This document shows positions 58,995-64,000 of a stretch of 64,000 nucleotides of DNA, in pieces. The notes under the pieces are model-generated. The model was not told the origin of the DNA. It did not search any database and was given only the letters and a program-made list of their open reading frames with translations. Origin of the DNA: Streptomyces sp. TRM49041 (GTDB lineage: Bacteria > Actinomycetota > Actinomycetes > Streptomycetales > Streptomycetaceae); the NCBI RefSeq assembly GCF_008271805.1, contig NZ_VSRY01000102.1, positions 1 to 64,000 on the forward strand, written 5' to 3'. The first letter of the stretch is position 1. Each line of letters opens with the position of its first letter. The position numbers and the translations under genes are program-made.

Positions 58995-60986
58995 TCACGC
59001 TCCGGCGGCGACGAGTACGGCGGCGACCGCCAGGACGACGGAACCGGCGAGCAGGACGCTGAGGTACGTCTGCACGTTGCCGGTCTGGGCTCGCCGCACC
59101 GCCGCTCCGAGCAGACCGGTCGTGGCGCCCGCTCCGCGTACGTAGGTGTCGACGACCTCACGGTCCAGGAAGCGGACCAGTGAGGCCGCCGCCCGGACGG
59201 GGCGTACGAACAGGGCGGTGTAGACGGCGTCGATGTGGAAGCCGGCGGCCGCGTGCCGGTGCAGCGGGCCGAGCAGCAGGCGCCCCGGGTCGGCGGGGTC
59301 GGGGGCCGACGCGATGGAGCCGTAGGCAGGCGTGTGGGTGGCGATGGCCTCGGCTTCGGAGACGGCGGGTTCGGCCTCGGGGTGGGCCGCGACCGCGCCG
59401 ATCGGGACGCGCGGGGCGAGGGCGGTGCCCCGGCGCCAGGCCGCATAGGTGATGAGGCCGCCGACGAGGGCGATTCCCGTGCCGAGGACCGCGGTGGTAG
59501 TGGTCGGGGTGAGGGCGTTGCCGTCGAACCAGTCGTCGAGGGAGGTGACGGTCAGGCCGAAGGCGAGGGAGGGGATCGCGAGCACCCAGAGGACGGCGTT
59601 CATGACGACGGGCTGCCTGCCGTGGTCGGGAGCTTCGGCGCCCTTGCCGCGGAAGGCGAGCAGCCACAGGCGGGTCGCGTAGGCGGCGGTGAGGAGGGCG
59701 GTGAGCAGACCGGCGACAAAGACGATCCAGCCGGCCCCGGCCGGGGCGACGTCCCGGTCGCCGAGGGCGGTGTGCTCGGCGGCGACGAGGACCGCCTCCT
59801 TGGAGAAGAAGCCCGCGAACGGCGGGATCGCGGCCAGCGCGAGGAGGGCGATCGTCATCGTCCAGTACGCGTCGGGGACACGCCGTGCGAGGCCGCTCAT
59901 GCGGGACATGGCGGCGAGCGAGTTGGTGCCGGCGGCGTGGATGATCACACCGGCGGCGAGGAAGAGCAGGGCCTTGAACGCGCCGTGCGAGAGGAGGTGG
60001 AAGACGGCGGCGCCGCGGTCGCCGACGGCCAGGGCACCGGACATGTAGCCGAGCTGCCCGATGGTCGAGTAGGCGAGGACGCGCTTGATGTCGTCCTGGG
60101 CGAGCGCGGCGAGGGCCGAGCCGACCATGGTGAGCGCGGCCATCACGGCGAGGACGGTCATGGCGGCCGCGGAGGCCGCGAAGACGGGGAGGAGACGCGC
60201 GACGAAGTAGACACCGGCGGCGACCATCGTCGCGGCGTGGATGAGCGCGGAGACCGGCGTGGGGCCGGCCATCGCGTCGGGGAGCCAGGTGTGCAGGGGG
60301 AACTGGGCCGACTTGCCGGCGACACCGGCGAGGAGCAGCAGCGCCACGAGTGTGGGGTGGTCGATGCCGCCGGCGGCGACGGAGCCGAGGATCCCGGTGA
60401 TCCGGAACGTGCCGGCGTCGGCGGCCAGGGCGAACAGGCCGATGAGGAACGGGACGTCGCCGAGCTTGGTGACGAGGAACGCCTTGAGGGAGGCGGCCCG
60501 TGCCTCGGGGGTCTCCCAGTAGTGACCGACGAGGAAGTACGAGCAGATGCCCATGATCTCCCAGCCGACCAGCAGCACCATCAGGTCGCCCGAGTAGACG
60601 ACGAGCAGCATCGCGGAGGTGAAGAGCGACACGAGCGCCGCGTACGAGGGGTAGCGGGGGTCGTCGCGCAGATAGCCGGTGGAGTAGATCTGCACGCAGG
60701 ACGCGACGACGCCGACGAGGACGGCCGTGAGGACGGCGAACCCGTCGAGGTGCAGGGCCAGCTCGATCGGGACCGAGCCGGTCGGGGTGAGCTGGGTGGC
60801 GGCGTCGATGGCCTTCCCACCGCCCTGGCGTACGGCGACCAGGATGGCGATGACGAGCGCGGCGAGGGTCGGCAGGACGGCCAGGGGGCGTACGAAGCCG
60901 GGTGCGGTGCGGCCGACGAGGAGGCCGGCGGCCGCGCCCAGGAACGGAAGGAGGGGGACGAGAACGGCGAGGGTCGTGGTCGTCAC
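58995..60986 (-). CDS. nuoL: NADH-quinone oxidoreductase subunit L
   Basis: 663 residues, GTG overlapping the nuoK stop. The distal pump subunit: [41 protein letters not shown] cut here as [21 protein letters not shown], and the long C-terminal lateral helix region ([12 protein letters not shown]). About 16 TM helices. Confidence 0.94.
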   Translation of the reverse strand: MTTTTLAVLVPLLPFLGAAAGLLVGRTAPGFVRPLAVLPTLAALVIAILVAVRQGGGKAIDAATQLTPTGSVPIELALHLDGFAVLTAVLVGVVASCVQIYSTGYLRDDPRYPSYAALVSLFTSAMLLVVYSGDLMVLLVGWEIMGICSYFLVGHYWETPEARAASLKAFLVTKLGDVPFLIGLFALAADAGTFRITGILGSVAAGGIDHPTLVALLLLAGVAGKSAQFPLHTWLPDAMAGPTPVSALIHAATMVAAGVYFVARLLPVFAASAAAMTVLAVMAALTMVGSALAALAQDDIKRVLAYSTIGQLGYMSGALAVGDRGAAVFHLLSHGAFKALLFLAAGVIIHAAGTNSLAAMSRMSGLARRVPDAYWTMTIALLALAAIPPFAGFFSKEAVLVAAEHTALGDRDVAPAGAGWIVFVAGLLTALLTAAYATRLWLLAFRGKGAEAPDHGRQPVVMNAVLWVLAIPSLAFGLTVTSLDDWFDGNALTPTTTTAVLGTGIALVGGLITYAAWRRGTALAPRVPIGAVAAHPEAEPAVSEAEAIATHTPAYGSIASAPDPADPGRLLLGPLHRHAAAGFHIDAVYTALFVRPVRAAASLVRFLDREVVDTYVRGAGATTGLLGAAVRRAQTGNVQTYLSVLLAGSVVLAVAAVLVAAGA

Positions 60987-61348
60987 GCGGTGGCCTCAGC
61001 CTTCTTGCCGGTCTGCTCGTGGGCGCCCTCGTCGGCGCCCGGGGTCTCGGCGTTGTCGCGGAGCCGGTCGATGTCGGCGGTGCCGCGGTTGCGGTAGACC
61101 ATCAGCACGATCGCCAGACCGATGCCGATCTCGGCGGCGGCGACGGCGATGACGAAGAGGGTCAGGGCCTGGCCCGCGTGCAGGGTGTCGCGGAGCCAGA
61201 CGTCGAAGGCGACCAGGTTGAGGTTGACGGCGTTGAGCATCAGCTCGACGGACATCAGGACAAGGATCGCGTTGCGACGGGCGAGGACGCCGTAGAGGCC
61301 GGTGCAGAAGAGCAGCACGGCGAGAACGGCGGGGTAGGCGAGGTGCAT
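60983..61348 (-). CDS. nuoK: NADH-quinone oxidoreductase subunit K
   Basis: 121 residues, ATG overlapping the nuoJ stop (TGATG). Three TM helices with the conserved membrane Glu residues ([27 protein letters not shown]). The tail past residue 100 is polar and longer than in E. coli NuoK. Confidence 0.93.
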   Translation of the reverse strand: MHLAYPAVLAVLLFCTGLYGVLARRNAILVLMSVELMLNAVNLNLVAFDVWLRDTLHAGQALTLFVIAVAAAEIGIGLAIVLMVYRNRGTADIDRLRDNAETPGADEGAHEQTGKKAEATA

Positions 61349-61923
61349 CAGCGCTTGCCCTCCTGGTCGCTGCTGTCCCGTCGGGAGATGACGATCGCGC
61401 CGACGAGCGCGGCGAGGAGGAGGACGGAGAGCGCTTCGAACGGGAGCACCCAGTTCTGGAAGAGCATCTCGCCGGTCACCCGGGTGGAGCCCTGGGCCGG
61501 GCCGTCGAGGTCGATCCAGGTGGTGCGGAAGGCATCGACGACCACCCAGACGAGGGCGGCCGCGGCGGCGAGGGCCACGACGAGGGCGGCGGGGCGGTTG
61601 CCCGAGTCGGCGTCCGGGGAGCGGCCGATGGGTGCCCTGGTGAGCATCAGACCGAAGAGGAGGAGGACGACGACGGAACCGACGTAGATCAGGACCTGGA
61701 CCCAGGCGATGAACTCCGCCGTGAGGAGCAGGTACTCGACGGCGACGCCGCCGAGGGCTACGACCAGCCAGAGGGCGGCGTGCACCAGCTGGCGGGAGGT
61801 GACCGTCACCACGGCGGCCCCGAGGGTTACGACGCCGAAGAGGAGGAACGCGATCTCCGCTCCGGTGGGCGAGAGGAAGCCGTTGGCGGCGAGGGTCGCG
61901 GCGGGCGCCATGGCGGGCGTCAT
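61348..61923 (-). CDS. nuoJ: NADH-quinone oxidoreductase subunit J
   Basis: 191 residues, ATG overlapping the nuoI stop. Five TM helices; conserved [21 protein letters not shown] region (cut: VHAALWLVV) and [15 protein letters not shown]. Chosen start gives [15 protein letters not shown]; longer upstream frame is a nuoI shadow. Confidence 0.92.
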   Translation of the reverse strand: MTPAMAPAATLAANGFLSPTGAEIAFLLFGVVTLGAAVVTVTSRQLVHAALWLVVALGGVAVEYLLLTAEFIAWVQVLIYVGSVVVLLLFGLMLTRAPIGRSPDADSGNRPAALVVALAAAAALVWVVVDAFRTTWIDLDGPAQGSTRVTGEMLFQNWVLPFEALSVLLLAALVGAIVISRRDSSDQEGKR

Positions 61924-62585
61924 GCGGTGCCTCCCTCGCCGTGCGTGTCGGTGGTGCCGTCCTGGCCCGTCTCCTGGCCGGCCTCGGGGCCTGCGGCCTG
62001 CTGCGCCGCGGCCTCCTGCGCGGCGGCCTCCTGCGCGGCGGCCTCCTGCGCGGCGGCCTCCTGCGCGGCGGCGAGCTTGTCGGCCGTCTTGCGGGCGGCG
62101 GCGAGTTCCTTCGGCTCCTCCGCGCCCGGGTCGAGGGCGGGCGGCTCCGGGACCGTCCACATCCACTCGCGGAGCTTGTCCCGCTCGTGGGTGAGGTCGC
62201 GGATGTCGGTCTCGGCGTACTCGAACTCCGGCGACCAGAACAGCGCGTCGAAAGGACACACCTCGATGCAGATACCGCAGTACATGCAGAGCGAGAAGTC
62301 GATCGCGAACCGGTCGAGGACATTGCGGCTGCGCTCACGGCCGCCCGGCACGGCGGCCGGCACCGTCTCCTTGTGGGAGTCGATGTAGATGCACCAGTCG
62401 GGGCACTCGCGGGCGCAGAGCATGCAGACCGTGCAGTTCTCCTCGAACAGGCCGATGACGCCGCGGGTGCGGGGCGGCAGTTCGGGCTGCACGTCGGGGT
62501 ACTGCGCGGTGACGGTCTTCTTCGTCAGCGTGCGGAGGGTGACCGCCAGGCCCTTGGCGAGGCCGGAGCCAGGGATGGGAGGCAT
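61920..62585 (-). CDS. nuoI: NADH-quinone oxidoreductase subunit I with AAAQE-repeat tail
   Basis: 221 residues from the ATG at 62585, two bases after the nuoH stop. Two 4Fe-4S motifs: C51, C54, C57, C61 and C100, C103, C106, C110. It passes electrons toward the quinone site. The C-terminal ~60 residues are an extension with five AAAQ[EQ]-type units encoded by 15-bp repeats at 62001-62075, absent from ordinary NuoI. Confidence 0.93.
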   Translation of the reverse strand: MPPIPGSGLAKGLAVTLRTLTKKTVTAQYPDVQPELPPRTRGVIGLFEENCTVCMLCARECPDWCIYIDSHKETVPAAVPGGRERSRNVLDRFAIDFSLCMYCGICIEVCPFDALFWSPEFEYAETDIRDLTHERDKLREWMWTVPEPPALDPGAEEPKELAAARKTADKLAAAQEAAAQEAAAQEAAAQEAAAQQAAGPEAGQETGQDGTTDTHGEGGTA

Positions 62586-62587
62586 GG

Positions 62588-63556
62588 TTACTCGATCACC
62601 ACCTTGACGATGCCGGTGAGGGCGATCTGGGCGAGCGCGAGCGGCACGAGCGTCGTCCAGGCCAGCTTCTGCAGCTGGTCCTCGCGGAGCCGCGGGTAGC
62701 TCACACGGAGCCAGATCACGATGAAGGCGAGCACGGCCGTCTTCAGCAGGGTCCAGACCCAGCCGAGGCCGTCGGCGCCGAACGGGCCGTGCCAGCCGCC
62801 GAGGAAGAGGACGGTGGTCAGACCGCACAGGATGACGATGCCCGCGTACTCCGCAAGCAGGAACAGGGCGAAGCGGAGCCCCGTGTACTCGGTGTACGCC
62901 CCGAAGATGATCTCCGAGTCGGCGATCGGCATGTCGAACGGCGGACGCTGGAGTTCGGCCAGTCCCGCGACGAAGAACACCAGCGCGCCCACGATCTGCC
63001 AGGGCAGCCACCACCACTGGAACGCGTCGAGGATGCCGACCAGCGAGACCGTGCCGGCGGCCATCGCGACCGAGGCGGCGGCGAGCAGCATCGGCAGCTC
63101 GTAGGCGAGGAGCTGCGCGGCGGTGCGCAGACCGCCGAGGAGGGAGAACTTGTTGGCGGACGCCCAGCCCGCCATGAGCGAGCCGAGCACGCCGACGCCC
63201 ATGACGGCGAGCACGAAGAAGATGCCCGCGTCGACGACCACGCCGACCGCTCCCTCACCGGGGCCGACCGGGATGGCGACGAGGACGAGGAGGTACGGGA
63301 TCAGGGCGATGGCGGGGGCCAGTTGGAAGATGCGGCGGTCGGCGCCGGCCGGGACCACGTCCTCCTTCTGCGCGAACTTCACACCGTCCGCGACGAGCTG
63401 CGCCCAGCCGTGGAAGCCGCCCGCGTACATGGGGCCGAGGCGGCCCTGCATGTGCGCCATCACCTTGTGCTCGGTCTGCCCGATCACCAGCGGCAGGGTC
63501 AGGAACAGGGCGAAGACGACGACCAGGCGGAGGGCGACGTCGAGTACGTCGTTCAC
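62588..63556 (-). CDS. nuoH: NADH-quinone oxidoreductase subunit H (second-cluster type)
   Basis: 322 residues from a GTG at 63556 that overlaps the previous stop (GTGA). Eight or so TM helices; quinone-site motifs [21 protein letters not shown] and [21 protein letters not shown] (here in fragments: [24 protein letters not shown]). The sequence differs from the long NuoH of the main Streptomyces nuoA-N operon as I remember it and lacks its C-terminal tail, so this is probably the paralogous cluster that lacks NuoEFG. Confidence 0.88.
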   Translation of the reverse strand: MNDVLDVALRLVVVFALFLTLPLVIGQTEHKVMAHMQGRLGPMYAGGFHGWAQLVADGVKFAQKEDVVPAGADRRIFQLAPAIALIPYLLVLVAIPVGPGEGAVGVVVDAGIFFVLAVMGVGVLGSLMAGWASANKFSLLGGLRTAAQLLAYELPMLLAAASVAMAAGTVSLVGILDAFQWWWLPWQIVGALVFFVAGLAELQRPPFDMPIADSEIIFGAYTEYTGLRFALFLLAEYAGIVILCGLTTVLFLGGWHGPFGADGLGWVWTLLKTAVLAFIVIWLRVSYPRLREDQLQKLAWTTLVPLALAQIALTGIVKVVIE

Positions 63557-64000
63557 GCGTCTCCTTCGGGGCGTCGCGGGTCGGGGGCGGGTTCGCCCTC
63601 GCCGGGGGCGGGTTCGCCCTCGCGGGCGGTTCCCCCCTCGGGGGCGGGCGTCGGGGTCGGCTCGGCCTCGGGCTCGGCCTCGGGCCTTGCCTCGGCCTCG
63701 GGCCTTGCCTCGGGCTCTGGGGCGGGCGTCTCCGCCGGTACGGCGCGCTCCGGCGCCGGTACGTCGCCTTCCCGTGCCGGGGCGGCTGCTGCCGGCGGCT
63801 GCTCGGTGTCGTCGAAGGCCGGGCGAGGGTTGTTCCACGGGGCGTCCGTCCCGCGGGTGCGTGGCTCGGGGCGCGGGCCGGCGGACCCATCACTCTCGGA
63901 ACGGCTGCGGCGTTGGGTGGCCGAGCCCTCGCCGGCCGTGCGGGCGCGGCGGGGCCGGGCCGCCGTCCCGGGAGCCGGCGTCTCCGGCGCTGCCGTCCCG
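63553..64000 (-). CDS. C-terminal Pro/Glu/Ala-rich tail of the gene before nuoH (partial)
   Basis: An open frame runs from the window edge to a TGA at 63553-63555 that overlaps the nuoH start. The visible ~148 residues are low-complexity: basic at first (RPRRARTAG), then APWNNPRPAFDDTEQPP, then runs of PEAE and PAPE. Gene order in second complex I clusters points to a NuoC- or NuoD-type subunit; the folded part lies outside the window, so this cannot be settled here. Confidence 0.65.
   Translation of the reverse strand, partial: GTAAPETPAPGTAARPRRARTAGEGSATQRRSRSESDGSAGPRPEPRTRGTDAPWNNPRPAFDDTEQPPAAAAPAREGDVPAPERAVPAETPAPEPEARPEAEARPEAEPEAEPTPTPAPEGGTAREGEPAPGEGEPAPDPRRPEGDA

Overview
The window looks like the core chromosome of a Streptomyces (or very close actinomycete). 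GC is very high, many genes start with GTG, and the deduced RpoB (1161 aa, TTG start), RpoC (1299 aa) and MurB (351 aa) have the lengths I remember for S. coelicolor. The order rpoC-rpoB-rplL-rplJ-lipoprotein-rplA-rplK-nusG-secE-tRNA-Trp-aspC-add-murB-MaoC pair-rpmG matches the S. coelicolor arrangement from memory. The genus assignment is an inference; no search was run.

Layout. (1) 1-8.3 kb, + strand: the downstream half of a non-contractile (siphovirus-type) tail and lysis cluster: tape measure C-terminus, distal tail protein, structural protein, hub protein, collagen-like fibre, amidase endolysin, holin and a coiled-coil/TM partner. Two unrelated genes follow. (2) 10.3-23.5 kb, - strand: the transcription/translation core (rpoC, rpoB, rplL, rplJ with an L10-type attenuator leader, a lipoprotein, rplA, rplK, nusG, secE) with clear terminators. 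(3) 23.5-34.1 kb: tRNA-Trp, aspartate aminotransferase, an adenosine deaminase-family enzyme, a TetR/reductase divergent pair, an ECF sigma factor with a membrane partner, murB, a HadA/HadB-like dehydratase pair, rpmG, tRNA-Met, tRNA-Thr, a catalytically degenerate amidohydrolase and an NAD(P)-binding protein.

(4) 34,187-49,489: a 15.25-kb integrated element (AICE, SLP1-like in its target) in a tRNA-Tyr gene, bounded by perfect 53-bp repeats. Its - strand arm carries a split RibD-type deaminase/reductase pair, a TPR-HTH regulator and a GntR regulator with clustered operators. Its + strand arm carries a translationally coupled transfer operon (spdB-like, GGDEF protein, RRQRL zinc protein), TraB translocase, small membrane proteins, a DnaB-N/DUF3987 replication protein, an iteron-like array, xis and int. 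Between traB and the next gene lies a repeat cluster that looks like a transfer locus (clt), and two copies of a hairpin with a conserved 17-nt loop precede two separate gene blocks.

(5) 49.7-64 kb: yajQ, a coupled ogt-alkB repair pair, small membrane proteins, an APC transporter, a SUKH protein, yccF-htpX, mscL, and a tightly overlapping nuoH-I-J-K-L-M-N operon. The NuoH sequence differs from the canonical Streptomyces NuoH I remember, so this is probably the second, NuoEFG-less complex I cluster; the window ends inside a Pro/Glu-rich tail of the gene before nuoH.

The strongest candidates for something not well described are all in the integrated element: the conserved-loop hairpin pair, the iteron array beside an unusual Rep protein, the clt-like repeat cluster, the diguanylate cyclase inside a transfer operon, and the RibD-like cargo under phage-style regulators.
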